From assembly GCA_947493695.1 (NCBI GenBank), contig CANLSF010000005.1, forward strand, positions 1 through 64,000: DNA of 64,000 bases. The letters run 5' to 3'. The DNA is from an uncultured Kiloniellaceae bacterium (GTDB taxonomy: Bacteria > Pseudomonadota > Alphaproteobacteria > Kiloniellales > Kiloniellaceae). This document shows, piece after piece, positions 34,686 to 43,940 of the stretch (its first letter is position 1; each line of letters starts with the position of its first letter). The position numbers and the translations under genes are program-made. The notes under the pieces were generated by a model. It was not told where the DNA came from. It did no database searches and saw only the letters and a list, made by a program, of their open reading frames with translations.

Positions 34686-36032
34686 CTAAAACATGTTTTT
34701 CAAGTCGGAGGAGAAGGTCGGGAAGGCAAACATGTCGTCCTTGAGTTTGCTGGCTGAAATTCCGTGACGCATGGCCATTGCGAAATAATGGATTAAATCC
34801 TCGGCCTGATGACCAACCATGTGTGCGCCGACAATCCGGTCACTATCCTCGTCCACCAAAACCTTCGCGTAGGCCACGGATTCGGCGTAGGTCTTGCCGG
34901 AAAACCATCCCGTCATGTCGTTGACGGCGACTTTAACATTCAAGCCTTTTTGCTTTGCCTCTTCTTCGGTCAAGCCGACGGTGCTGAGGGCCGGTACCGT
35001 GTAGATTCCGCTTGGAATGACATTGTAATCCGGTGTGACGCTAGGGCCGTTGACGATGTTCTGGCCGACGATCCGCCCCTCGTAGGTCGCGATCGGCGAA
35101 AGCTGAGGCGAAGTGACGAGCGCATCCCCGCAGACCCAGACCGAGGAATTCGTTGTCGAACGTAAAAACTCGTCCACCTCGACGGCGATCCGGTCGTGCT
35201 TGACGTTTCCCGCGGTGAGGTCGAGCGATCCGACATTGGCAATGCGCCCCGCGCCATTGACCACCCGGTCGGCGCTGATGGTAAGGGCGACGCCTTCGTG
35301 TTCATAGGCGACGCAGAGTTTGCCGTCCTGCTTGGTGATTTCCTTGACCTGGACGCTGGTCTTAACAGTGATGCCGATCCGTTCACTCTCAGTCTGCACC
35401 GCAGCAACAGCACCTTCTTCTACACGCGGCAACAATCGGGGCATGACCTCCAGGATCGTAACCTTGGTTCCCGCCCGGGCGTATACGTGGCTGAACTCCA
35501 TCGCAATTACACCGCCGCCGATGAAGACGATTTCGTCCGGCTGGCTTTCCTCCGAAAGTACCTCGTTGGACGTGATCATGTGCTCGGCGCCCGAGATCGG
35601 CAAAGGCCGGGGAGTCGAGCCCGTGGCGATGACGATGTTTTCTCCCTCCAGGACCTGGCCATTCACCTCGATCGCATTCGGACCGGCGAATTTGGCGGAT
35701 CCTCTGAAGACATCACCTCTTTTTTCTGCAAGACCGGCCATGCCGCCGGGCACGCCGCTAACCATCGACTTCGTCCGCTGGATGAGGCCTGCCCAGTCAA
35801 GCTTAGGTTTGCCAACCGTAATGCAGTGCGCGCTGGCGAGTTCAATCTCATGAAGCGCGTGAGCGGCTGCAACCAGAAACTTCTTCGGCGTGCAACCCCG
35901 GTTGGGGCAGGTGCCGCCGAAGTCCCACTCTTCGACAAATGCCAGTTTCTTGCCGGCTTCTTGCGCGATTGCAGAAACACCAAACCCCGCATTTCCACCA
36001 CCCAAAATGATCACGTCGTATCTGTCAGCCAT
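34686..36032 (-). CDS. FAD-dependent disulfide oxidoreductase lacking the C-terminal His-Glu site
   Basis: A 448-residue flavoprotein of the glutathione reductase/mercuric reductase superfamily. FAD motif IILGGGNAGFG at residues 9-19, redox-active pair C42/C47 in GGTCPNRGCTPKK, NAD(P) motif VFIGGGVIAMEF, and second FAD region VWVCGDAL. The usual C-terminal active-site HPTxxE is replaced by FAFPTFSSDLKNMF, so the catalytic His and Glu are missing. This defines a subfamily of unknown substrate that is not a true glutathione or dihydrolipoyl reductase. Confidence 0.9.
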   Translation of the reverse strand: MADRYDVIILGGGNAGFGVSAIAQEAGKKLAFVEEWDFGGTCPNRGCTPKKFLVAAAHALHEIELASAHCITVGKPKLDWAGLIQRTKSMVSGVPGGMAGLAEKRGDVFRGSAKFAGPNAIEVNGQVLEGENIVIATGSTPRPLPISGAEHMITSNEVLSEESQPDEIVFIGGGVIAMEFSHVYARAGTKVTILEVMPRLLPRVEEGAVAAVQTESERIGITVKTSVQVKEITKQDGKLCVAYEHEGVALTISADRVVNGAGRIANVGSLDLTAGNVKHDRIAVEVDEFLRSTTNSSVWVCGDALVTSPQLSPIATYEGRIVGQNIVNGPSVTPDYNVIPSGIYTVPALSTVGLTEEEAKQKGLNVKVAVNDMTGWFSGKTYAESVAYAKVLVDEDSDRIVGAHMVGHQAEDLIHYFAMAMRHGISASKLKDDMFAFPTFSSDLKNMF

Positions 36033-36453
36033 GTTTTTTTGTGCTCCGCCAATTCAGGTCTTCTAGAGTGTGATCGCTCTTGGTTTTAGCGAGCAAGACC
36101 GCAAGCCACTCTCAAGGTACATGACTAAGCCGACAGATCCCAGATGGAGTTTATTCACGCGATGAGATCGGCTGCGCAAAACACGCGTATTAGTCTTCCC
36201 CAACGAAATTACCGAATCATTGCTGGGGGCGCGGGCATCGCAGACTGCAACCCGCCAGAACGCAACCATCACCTTGCCGACAAGGGGCGGACCATACATT
36301 CTTTTGCGCGTCTTTTATCGCGGCTAGGGTGCCAAATGCTATCTGAGCTAACCTAAAGATCCACAAATCAAGATCTGACCCCAGTCGAAAGCCATACTCA
36401 AATTGCTACAATAGCGTTGGTTTCAAGAAACGGCTCTTGCCTTGGAGATAAAT
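36033..36453. other. Non-coding gap with a copy of a dispersed 14-bp motif
   Basis: This 421-bp gap between the oxidoreductase and a divergent unknown gene holds no credible coding frame. At 36369-36382 lies CAAGATCTGACCCC, the reverse complement of 24873-24886 near the Old Yellow Enzyme gene. The oxidoreductase promoter must lie in the left part of the gap. Confidence 0.4.
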
Positions 36454-37290
36454 GTGAAAATTGTGCTTTCGGACTCTGCCGCGCGGGATGCGATCACTTT
36501 ATGTGAACAGCTTTTGCGCCTGATATTTGCCGGGCGCAAATTCCAGCTTTTCGCCCCAGACATACAAGGCCGGCTCAAGAGGTATTTAGCGGTACTGTCC
36601 GTGTCCGGCCTGGATTTCAACCGGTCGTACAGGACCAACGATGCATTGACCGGCAATTGGGAACCTACGCGCGATACAGAAACAATCATTATGGATCTCT
36701 TTTGTGAGGGGGCAGCCGAGCTTGGCCTTTGGAAGCATTTCCAGATGATCGAGCAGAATAAAGCTCTGATTCTCTCCAAGCCGATGAGGGAGATGGATGC
36801 AAACAGGCAACTCCGCCTGCAGTTCGAGGATCCGCGGACTTTCACACGGCACGAAGCATTGATGCGAAAATGGCAAATACTCGGCGAACCTCTTTTTGAT
36901 GATGCCTTGCACAGACGCATGACAGATGCCTTAGGCGTCGAGTGGCGTGATGGTTTGAGCTTTAATACCTACTGGATCGATCGGATTTTGGAGTCCGAGG
37001 CCTTTGCCCGTATGCAGGAACCAAACGGCATACAGGGCTATGCAGCCAAATTACGTCTATCCAACGACATGGTGTCCGTACTGCGCCAGGTCGGCATTGA
37101 CTGGCGCCTGGACCTCTGGTCTTTCGAGGATATGAGAGCGGATCAGCATTATTTCGATATCGGTCTCACCAACCTGGGCATTCTGGCTCTTTACTCCGGA
37201 CGCGGCATGCAACGGCACTTCAATGTTTTAAGCTGGCCCGACCGCACACATCTGCACCGTTTGGATTATCCGGAACGGCCGTCCAGGTAA
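36454..37290 (+). CDS. Hypothetical protein, 278 aa
   Basis: I do not recognise the family. A 278-residue soluble, largely helical protein with conserved-looking stretches such as DANRQLRLQFEDPRTFTRHE and FNTYWIDRILESEAF. No membrane segment or signal peptide. The GTG at 36454 is favoured over the TTG at 36442, since GGAG ends seven bases before the GTG. It stands alone between divergent and convergent neighbours. The downstream end is about 110 bp from the convergent VOC/cupin gene. Confidence 0.7.
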   Translation: MKIVLSDSAARDAITLCEQLLRLIFAGRKFQLFAPDIQGRLKRYLAVLSVSGLDFNRSYRTNDALTGNWEPTRDTETIIMDLFCEGAAELGLWKHFQMIEQNKALILSKPMREMDANRQLRLQFEDPRTFTRHEALMRKWQILGEPLFDDALHRRMTDALGVEWRDGLSFNTYWIDRILESEAFARMQEPNGIQGYAAKLRLSNDMVSVLRQVGIDWRLDLWSFEDMRADQHYFDIGLTNLGILALYSGRGMQRHFNVLSWPDRTHLHRLDYPERPSR

Positions 37291-37398
37291 TCGGGAGTAG
37301 ATCGAGTTTTGTGCGAGATAATCTCAACAGTTCATAGAGCTCAATTAGTTTTGCTTGTAACAGTCGATCCGTTGCAAGCAAATGAACCCATCTCCACC

Positions 37399-38520
37399 CT
37401 ACGGACCCAACTCAAACCCATAATCCGCCGGCAGCGCCACTTCGAGTAATTCGAGATCATCAGAAGCGCCCTCCAATCCAAACACCATCCCCTCCGGAAT
37501 GACGAAGGAATCTCCCGCAGCCAGATCCTGCGCCCCCTGCCCTTGCGCCTTCAGTGAAACCGTCCCTTCCAGCACAAAATAGAACACAAACTCCGCCCGA
37601 TGGCTCGCAGCCGGGATCTGCGTCGCCCCCGGTTTCAAGCGCCAGACCTGCGCGCTCGCCAGCCCCGCCGTTGCCGCCGCAATGCCGATGTCCCGGAACT
37701 CGACGCCTTCCAAACGCCCTGCCACCCAGTCCGCCTTCTCCGCCTGATGAAAAACGAAGCGCTGCCCGTTAAAAACCCGGTCCGGATTCACCGCGCCGTT
37801 AGGCAGTGGCATCTCATGGTCGATGCAGGTCATGTGCTCGGCGGGGCAGCCGATTTCGATGACCTCGAAGCCGGGGGAGCACTCCAGGACCCGGTGGCGG
37901 ATTTCCGGCGGCTGCAGGACACAGTCGCCCGCCTTCATGGTGAACTGCGGACCTTGGTCCTCGTAGAGCAGGTGCACCCAGCCCTTATGGCAATAGATCA
38001 TCTGAAAGCGGGCTTTGTGAAAGTGCACCATGTCGGGCACCAGGCCGCCGTCGGGAATGGCAATGTGCGAGGCAATGAAGCGCCCGCCCTGCCGGTTCGG
38101 GATCAGGTCGCGGTAGCGCATGCCCGCCCGACCGACGCCCCAGGTCTCCGGGCCGCCCATTTTGGTGAGGACGAAGGACTGGACGATGGGCGGCAGATCC
38201 AGTGGTGGGTTGGCGTCCTTCAACTGGATGCGCGTGCCGTTCGGCGCGACCAGCTCCGTTTCGCCACCGGCCAGCGCCTTGGGGTCGCGGCAGTGCAGTG
38301 CGAGTCTACCAGGATCGCGGGCCGCCGCAGCGGCATCTTTCTCCAGTCTGATCCGCAGACCGTGCCCCGAGATCACCGCCGTCGCCGGGGCGTCCGCAGG
38401 AAAAATACGCTCCAGCCGGAACCCCAGCCGCTCGGTATAGAACTTTAAGCTCTCAGGAAGCTTCTCGCAGGGCAGAACAATCTCTGCCGCCTGGATCTGC
38501 TGGTCTCCGTTCTCACTCAT
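37399..38520 (-). CDS. VOC-cupin fusion protein
   Basis: A 373-residue protein with an N-terminal VOC (glyoxalase/dioxygenase) domain (residues 8-105: AAEIVLPCEKLPESLKFYTE through an Arg-rich strand) and a C-terminal bicupin (about 150-370). The bicupin includes HFHKARFQMIYCHKGWVHLL, with HxH ... E/H-type ligands, and HRAEFVFYFVLEGTVSLKA. Proteins of this layout may bind metal and act on aromatic or amino-sugar compounds; the substrate is unclear. It overlaps no neighbour and is followed by a small membrane protein gene. Confidence 0.82.
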   Translation of the reverse strand: MSENGDQQIQAAEIVLPCEKLPESLKFYTERLGFRLERIFPADAPATAVISGHGLRIRLEKDAAAAARDPGRLALHCRDPKALAGGETELVAPNGTRIQLKDANPPLDLPPIVQSFVLTKMGGPETWGVGRAGMRYRDLIPNRQGGRFIASHIAIPDGGLVPDMVHFHKARFQMIYCHKGWVHLLYEDQGPQFTMKAGDCVLQPPEIRHRVLECSPGFEVIEIGCPAEHMTCIDHEMPLPNGAVNPDRVFNGQRFVFHQAEKADWVAGRLEGVEFRDIGIAAATAGLASAQVWRLKPGATQIPAASHRAEFVFYFVLEGTVSLKAQGQGAQDLAAGDSFVIPEGMVFGLEGASDDLELLEVALPADYGFELGP

Positions 38521-38560
38521 ACCCGAACTCGAAATCCTGTCTCAGAAAATAATACCCGCG

Positions 38561-38848
38561 TCATTGCCCCGGAACGGTGGCCCGGCAAAGGGCTTCGGCG
38601 CGGGACTTGAAAAGGCTCGCCTGGGCATCGTCGACCACGCCGTCGCGGATCATGTCGTCAATCTGGCCATGGCGCTCGTTGACGCAGGCCTGATAGGCGT
38701 TGTCCTCTGCCGAGACGACCTCCGAAGCGGGCAGAAAATCGGCGCGGTTGATGTAGAGCAGCAGTGCGACACTGGCCACCGCTACCCCCACCGCAAGCAA
38801 ACGTGCCAGAGGGCCATCGAGGAAAGAAGGGCTGCTGGAAGTCGTCAT
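38561..38848 (-). CDS. Small membrane protein, 95 aa
   Basis: A 95-residue product with one hydrophobic helix (about residues 14-35, ARLLAVGVAVASVALLLYI) and a soluble C-terminal domain that contains two cysteines (YQACVNERHG, EALCRATV) which could form a disulfide in the periplasm. Family unknown. The gene lies 40 bp upstream of the VOC-cupin gene on the same strand and may share its transcript. Confidence 0.65.
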   Translation of the reverse strand: MTTSSSPSFLDGPLARLLAVGVAVASVALLLYINRADFLPASEVVSAEDNAYQACVNERHGQIDDMIRDGVVDDAQASLFKSRAEALCRATVPGQ

Positions 38849-38900
38849 AAATCGCTCTGTTTATAGAGAATTGAAAAAAGCGGACCCGGCAGGTTGCGCG

Positions 38901-39389
38901 CTATTTTATGATGACCTGATGGGAGAACTCGCGACCGTTTGAAATAGTGATCTGCTCGAAACCGAGCATCTTGGCCAGATCGAAAAAGGTGAACCAGTCC
39001 TGGACCCCGAACTCCTGAAATACCGGCAGGACACGGGCGACGGCGGTCATATTCGCGAAAATCGCGCGCGCCCGGAAGAGAGTATCGATGCGCTCGTCCT
39101 GCAGGGCGATAATGATCAGCTTTTCCGCCTGCTCCCCCTTGGCGAAAATCGCGGCCTCGGGCGGATAAGGGCTTTTCAGTTTCTCATTGGTGATGCCGGT
39201 CACAAACCCGATCCGCTGGGTTCGGCCAACCCCGGCAAGCTTCTGGGACCTGGCTTCATAGACCTCAACCTCCATGGGCTCCGGATAGTAGTAGCCGGCA
39301 TGCCGGTCCTCCGCCCGCACAAGGTTGCCCACCGCCGCAGCAAGCATGACAGCCAGGAAAACTCCGGTCGTGACGCAACTTCGCAACAT
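38901..39389 (-). CDS. Exported protein of unknown function, 162 aa
   Basis: A 162-residue protein with a signal peptide (residues 1-26, cleaved after VRAED). The mature sequence starts HAGYYYPEPMEVEVYEARSQ, then a hydrophobic-core alpha/beta fold. Similar proteins are widespread in alphaproteobacteria and are sometimes annotated as molybdopterin-guanine dinucleotide biosynthesis proteins without clear support. Divergent from NAD kinase by about 205 bp. Confidence 0.72.
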   Translation of the reverse strand: MLRSCVTTGVFLAVMLAAAVGNLVRAEDRHAGYYYPEPMEVEVYEARSQKLAGVGRTQRIGFVTGITNEKLKSPYPPEAAIFAKGEQAEKLIIIALQDERIDTLFRARAIFANMTAVARVLPVFQEFGVQDWFTFFDLAKMLGFEQITISNGREFSHQVIIK

Positions 39390-39593
39390 ATCCGCTCCCG
39401 TTCGTATTTATTCTTCTTGCGTTAAAGTGCATTCACATCCGATCTTTGACAAGCTTGCTAACGGGCAGAAAAGCCGTGAACCGGCTGACGATGCCGCCTG
39501 GACAAGCAGGACGACCCGTTTTCACGCGTAGTTTGCGCGAACTCTTCCAAGAGCGCCTGAAACAAGATCGCGGCGCGAATGACATGGGGTAGT

Positions 39594-40364
39594 ATGACGA
39601 CCGATCCTCGCCTCGCCTTTGTGGCCAACGGCACCGACGAAGCCAATGGCGCACTGGAACGCCTTTCGCAACGTTACAGTCATGTCGCGCCGGAGGAAGC
39701 GGACGTGATCGTCGCGCTGGGGGGCGACGGCTTCATGCTGGAAACCCTGCACGCTCATCTGGATCGCCGGGTGCCGATCTACGGCATGAACCGCGGGACC
39801 GTTGGCTTCCTAATGAACGAGCACAACGAGGAGGATCTGGTTGAGCGGGTCGTCAATGCACGCACGGCGACACTCCATCCCCTGCGCATGACCGCGACCA
39901 ACATGTCGGGCGCGTGTTTCGATGCCCTGGCGATCAATGAGGTGTCGCTGCTGCGCGAAAGCCGGCAGGCCGCGAAACTCAAGATCAAGATCGACGATGT
40001 CGAGCGCATGGAAGAGCTGGTCTGCGACGGCATCATTGTTGCCACGCCGGCAGGCAGCACCGCCTATAATCTCTCCGCCCACGGACCGATCGTGCCGATC
40101 CGCGCGGCGCTGCTGGCGATCACGCCAATCAGCGCCTTTCGGCCCCGACGCTGGCGCGGCGCCCTTCTGCCGAACTCGGCGCACATTTCCTTTGAAGTCG
40201 TGGAACCCGCAAAACGCCCGGTCAGTGCCACAGCGGATTACACCGAGATCCGCGACGTCAAAGAGGTCTCGGTCTACGAAGACCCCTCTGTCGAGCTCGA
40301 CCTGCTGTTCGATCCCGAACACAGCCTGGAAGAACGGATCGTCAAAGAACAATTCATAGTTTAG
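39594..40364 (+). CDS. nadK: NAD kinase
   Basis: A 256-residue ATP-NAD kinase, which makes NADP from NAD. The catalytic GGDG loop is at residues 43-46 ([13 protein letters not shown]) and the second motif NEVSLLRE plus [19 protein letters not shown] are intact. Slightly shorter than E. coli NadK and typical of alphaproteobacteria. ATG at 39594 is preferred over one 15 bases upstream because GGGGTAGT lies right in front of it. Directly downstream lies the tandem hairpin array. Confidence 0.95.
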   Translation: MTTDPRLAFVANGTDEANGALERLSQRYSHVAPEEADVIVALGGDGFMLETLHAHLDRRVPIYGMNRGTVGFLMNEHNEEDLVERVVNARTATLHPLRMTATNMSGACFDALAINEVSLLRESRQAAKLKIKIDDVERMEELVCDGIIVATPAGSTAYNLSAHGPIVPIRAALLAITPISAFRPRRWRGALLPNSAHISFEVVEPAKRPVSATADYTEIRDVKEVSVYEDPSVELDLLFDPEHSLEERIVKEQFIV

Positions 40365-40365
40365 A

Positions 40366-40840
40366 GTAGATCGCGTTCCATCGAGCTAAACGTATTTTCT
40401 GTCAGATCCGAGGGAGCGTTTGCATAGCACAACGCGTTCGGATCAGGCGGAAAATGCCATCTTACGCGATCAGCTCCAGCGCGTATCGCGTTCAAAGAAA
40501 TAAGTATATTCGATGGCCGATCCGAGGCAGCGTTTGCGTAGCACAACGCGTTCGGATCAGTCGGAGAATGCACTTAAACGCGATCTGCGCAGCGCGTATC
40601 GCGTTCCATCTAAAAAAAAAGATCTATTCGAAGGTCAATCCGAGGCAGCGTTTGCGAAGCATAACGCGTTCGGATTGACCAGAGAATGCCGTTAAACGCG
40701 GTATGCGCAGCGCGTAACGCGTTCCACCGAGCTAAAGGTATTTTCTGTCAGATCCGAGGGAGCGCTCGCGGAGTGCAGGGCGTTTGGGTCAGACATGGAA
40801 TTCAGCCAAAGACGGTCTGCGTCGACACGTGCCGTTTCGA
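40366..40840. repeat. Tandem array of hairpin elements (about 115-bp unit, 3-4 copies)
   Basis: Immediately after nadK comes a series of repeating units with a period of about 114-118 bp (element A beginning near 40405, 40519, 40637 and 40751). Each unit has element A, a hairpin with a GATCCGA/TCGGATC outer stem and an inner GCGTT/AACGC stem around a TGCGTAGCAC-like loop, and element B with AACGCGAT/ATCGCGTT-type arms (best at 40577-40605). In the third copy the outer stem is AATCCGA/TCGGATT, a paired change that keeps pairing. The fourth copy is degenerate; a half-unit of B starts the array. No convincing ORF is present. Confidence 0.85.
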
Positions 40841-41065
40841 GCCGGGCCGATCTATAAGAAAGCATATGACCGGGTACACGGCAGCCAGCGACACGCGTCA
40901 GCAGGCCCACCGCTCCTACCCCCCGGGAGGACGGGGACCGGATCGCGAACATGCCAACCGACATGCTCTGCCATTTTCGCTGACTTTTCATCGTCTCAGG
41001 GGAATAAATACCCGTCGCAGGGGATAAACGCCCTGATGCTGTGACATTTACACGTCAAAAAGAAA

Positions 41066-41111
41066 TGCCGCCGCTTCAATCCGGCAGGGGATATCGAATG
41101 AAGCGACGGCA
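41066..41111 (-). terminator. Rho-independent terminator of the DUF1127 gene
   Basis: On the minus strand a 12-of-13 pair stem (arms 41099-41111 and 41066-41078, TGCCG-CGCTTCA type) is followed by ATTTCTTTTTG. It lies about 140 bp downstream of the DUF1127 stop codon. The loop is 20 bases, longer than usual. The 40841-41249 gap around it holds no coding frame that I can support. Confidence 0.6.
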
Positions 41112-41249
41112 CTAAAGGCAGGCGGGCGAATCAGTCTCGCAGGGAAGTGAAGTGGATTTGCCCAAACCTGGATAATGTCAGGGTACAATTTTTTTGCTCA
41201 GACTATCCGAGCGTAGAGGGCCTTACCTTTCCGTGTAAACGAACTCGGG

Positions 41250-41492
41250 TTAAGCTCTCCAGAAGGGTTTTGAGACTTCTCCGCCGACGTCCGCATGCGA
41301 CAATCCCATGTCGCGCAAACGGCGGTCGCTGAGCGACGCCAGGTGGTGTCGTTGGGTCGCGCGATCTTGCCAGGTTAGCAAAACATTAAACACATACAAG
41401 ACGATACGCGGTAGGAACAGAGCGACATCCGCAGGGGTTTTCAGGGTCAGGCCGATGGGCTGTTCGTGGGTCTCAATGGAAAAATTTGTCAT
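41250..41492 (-). CDS. DUF1127 family small protein
   Basis: An 80-residue protein. Its C-terminal half (TWQDRATQRHHLASLSDRRL, then RDMGLSHADV) is the DUF1127/YjiS domain, a short helical, Arg-rich motif widespread in alphaproteobacteria and linked in some to RNA or phosphate metabolism. ATG at 41492 follows AGGAG. It is divergent from a GcvA-like LysR gene. Confidence 0.88.
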   Translation of the reverse strand: MTNFSIETHEQPIGLTLKTPADVALFLPRIVLYVFNVLLTWQDRATQRHHLASLSDRRLRDMGLSHADVGGEVSKPFWRA

Positions 41493-41635
41493 CTCTCTTC
41501 TCCTATCCTCTGCCCGGTGGAACCGATTTCGACCGGGCTGTAGTGCGTCTTGTGTGAGTAATAGATATTGCGAATTGCGCATTGGTTCAAACGATGATAA
41601 TTGATGTATCGCATTAGAATTATTGATCTGAATTT

Positions 41636-42574
41636 ATGGTTCGTAAACTTCCTCCTCTCAACGCCCTGCGTGCCTTCGAGGCCGCGGCCCGGCATCTGTC
41701 CTTCACCAAGGCGGCGGAAGAGCTCTTCGTCACCCAGGCCGCGGTGAGTCATCAGATAAAAACACTCGAGGCACACCTTGGGATTCAGCTTTTCCGGCGG
41801 CTGAACCGGCGGCTTCAACTGACCGATGCAGGGCAGGATTACTTCCCGGTTCTGCGGGATGCCCTGGATATGATGAACGGCGCCACGCTGCGGCTGCGCG
41901 GTCACGACAAGACCGGCAATCTCAAGATCAGCGCCCTGCCCTCCTTTGCCGCAAAATGGCTGCTACCAAGGCTTCCACGCTTTAGCGAGCATAACCCCTC
42001 CATTGACGTCCTGGTGTCGGCCAACGACCAGATTGTCGATTTCGATCAGGATGATTTCGATCTGGCGATCCGCTATGGGTCGGGGAATTATCCGGGCTTG
42101 AGGGTGGATCGTATGATGGGCGACCGTATCTTTCCGGTCTGCAGTCCGCGCCTCGTCGAGGGCGAGAAACCACTGCAGCAGCCCAACGATCTTCGCCATC
42201 ATATCCTGCTGCATGACGACATGGCGCGCACGGATGCCTCAGCGAACGACTGGCACGGCTGGCTCCGGGCGGCCGGCACGACCTCTGTCGATCCTGACCG
42301 GGGCCCCGCCTACAGCCACTCCAGCATGGTGATTCAGGCGGCAATAGAGGGCCATGGCATTGCCCTGGGCCGCACATCTCTGATCGGCGACGATCTTGCG
42401 GCAGGCCGGCTTGTCTGTCCCTTTGGCCCCGTCATACCCGGCCCCTTCACCTACTATCTGGTCGGGCCGGAAGAGACCGCCGACCAACACAAAATCAAGG
42501 CCTTCAAAACCTGGATTCAGGAGGAGGTCGCCGCTTTTTCCTATCCTGAACTGTCATTACCCACGGTCGAGTAG
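41636..42574 (+). CDS. GcvA-like LysR transcriptional regulator
   Basis: A 312-residue LysR regulator with the GcvA-group N-terminus (LPPLNALRAFEAAARHLSFT, VTQAAVSHQIKTLEAHLGI). The effector domain is complete (DLAIRYGSGNYPGL). It is divergent from a DUF1127 gene, an arrangement often seen in alphaproteobacteria, and may regulate it. Name GcvA is by similarity; control of glycine cleavage genes is not implied. Confidence 0.9.
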   Translation: MVRKLPPLNALRAFEAAARHLSFTKAAEELFVTQAAVSHQIKTLEAHLGIQLFRRLNRRLQLTDAGQDYFPVLRDALDMMNGATLRLRGHDKTGNLKISALPSFAAKWLLPRLPRFSEHNPSIDVLVSANDQIVDFDQDDFDLAIRYGSGNYPGLRVDRMMGDRIFPVCSPRLVEGEKPLQQPNDLRHHILLHDDMARTDASANDWHGWLRAAGTTSVDPDRGPAYSHSSMVIQAAIEGHGIALGRTSLIGDDLAAGRLVCPFGPVIPGPFTYYLVGPEETADQHKIKAFKTWIQEEVAAFSYPELSLPTVE

Positions 42575-42667
42575 CACGACGACGAGCCGTTAGCTGCCAG
42601 ATAAGCGCGGAACGCAGGGCGGCTCCGCGTCCGTGGATATGGCCTTCAGGTAAAAGCTCTGCCATGC

Positions 42668-43912
42668 TTGCATCAGATTCATACTCCACGCGAGAGTTCA
42701 TCCATAGCAGACGCCTCCCCGATAAATGCTGAAGTAACAGCAGCCAGCATCGCGATGCTTGAGCGTCTGGTGGCGTTTGACACGACCAGCCGCAACTCCA
42801 ACCTGGCGTTGATCCACGACGTTCGGGATTATCTGTCGGACCTGGGTGTCAGCTCTCAGCTTTCCTTCGATGAAAGCGGCCAAAAAGCTAATCTCTATGC
42901 CACCATCGGGCCAACCGACCGAGGGGGAATCGCCCTGTCCGGGCACAGTGATGTGGTGCCTGTCGACGGACAGGATTGGTCGTCCGACCCCTGGTCGCTC
43001 AGACGCAGCAACGAGAGGCTCTACGGTCGCGGCACCTGCGACATGAAAGGCTTCTTAGCCGTGGCGCTGGCCAAGGTGCCAAGGTTTCTGGAAGCGGATC
43101 TTAAGCTGCCGATCCATCTTTGCCTGTCATTCGATGAAGAGGTTGATTGCGGCGGCGTTAAGCGCCTCATGACCTTCCTGCAGTCGCAGGATGTCACACC
43201 AAAGGCCTGCGTGATCGGAGAACCGACGGATATGCAGGTCGTTACCGCACACAAGGGTGGCGTCGGCTATCGCTGTGACGTTCAGGGCATGGAATGTCAC
43301 TCCTCCCTCGCCCCCCATGGGGTGAACGCGGTTCAGGCCGCGGCGCATGTTATTGCGCGCCTGGACGAAATGGCCCGACGGAAAGCCACTGAAGGCCCCT
43401 TTGATCACGACTACGACGTGCCGCATACGACGATCCAGGTTGGGCTCGTTCAGGGTGGCACCGCACTCAACATCGTTCCGAAAGACTGCAGCTTCGAATT
43501 TGAAGTACGCAATATCCCACAGGATGACCCGACCGTCTTACTGAAGGAAATCCAGGACTACGCCCGAACCAGACTTGAGCCGGGAATGAAAGCAATCGAT
43601 CCCGACAGTGGATTTAGCTGGCAGGAATTCTGCGACTATCCGGCACTTTCACTTGCCGAAGACAGCGACCTCGTCACCCTGATCAAGAACTGCGCCGAAG
43701 CAAACGCAACCACCAAAGTTGCCTTCTGTACCGAAGCCGGTTTTTTTCAAAGACACGGCATCGCAACGATCGTCTGTGGCCCGGGTTCCATCGCCCAGGC
43801 GCACAAACCCGACGAATACATCTCGCTTGAACAACTGGCCGCCTGCGAAGCCTTCATGGAACGTCTGACCCAACGCCTCAGCGACGAGAATATCCACACC
43901 CTCGCTTTCTGA
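42668..43912 (+). CDS. argE: Acetylornithine deacetylase (ArgE-like M20 peptidase)
   Basis: A 414-residue M20-family amidohydrolase. Dinuclear zinc site: LSGHSDVVPVDG, GRGTCDMKG, and SFDEEVDCGG; the C-terminus has the conserved HKPDEYIS. Typical of acetylornithine deacetylases, which release ornithine from N-acetylornithine, though related deacetylases exist. The start is uncertain: TTG at 42668 is assumed, with a first in-frame ATG only at MLERLVAF, which would remove a typical beginning. It is followed 28 bp later by a HAD hydrolase gene and may form an operon with it. Confidence 0.86.
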   Translation: MHQIHTPRESSSIADASPINAEVTAASIAMLERLVAFDTTSRNSNLALIHDVRDYLSDLGVSSQLSFDESGQKANLYATIGPTDRGGIALSGHSDVVPVDGQDWSSDPWSLRRSNERLYGRGTCDMKGFLAVALAKVPRFLEADLKLPIHLCLSFDEEVDCGGVKRLMTFLQSQDVTPKACVIGEPTDMQVVTAHKGGVGYRCDVQGMECHSSLAPHGVNAVQAAAHVIARLDEMARRKATEGPFDHDYDVPHTTIQVGLVQGGTALNIVPKDCSFEFEVRNIPQDDPTVLLKEIQDYARTRLEPGMKAIDPDSGFSWQEFCDYPALSLAEDSDLVTLIKNCAEANATTKVAFCTEAGFFQRHGIATIVCGPGSIAQAHKPDEYISLEQLAACEAFMERLTQRLSDENIHTLAF

Positions 43913-43940
43913 TAAACCTACGAGAACAGATCCAGGCTTT

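Noticed and set aside
36063-36299. 78-codon minus frame in the gap near 36200
   Set aside because: No family recognised and no ribosome site; likely chance.
40366-40840. Possible CRISPR array
   Set aside because: Units are about 115 bp with internal hairpins and no unique spacers of regular length, so it is not a CRISPR array.
40361-40991. Short frames inside the hairpin array
   Set aside because: They are made of repeated sequence and vary between copies; the array is better explained by structure.
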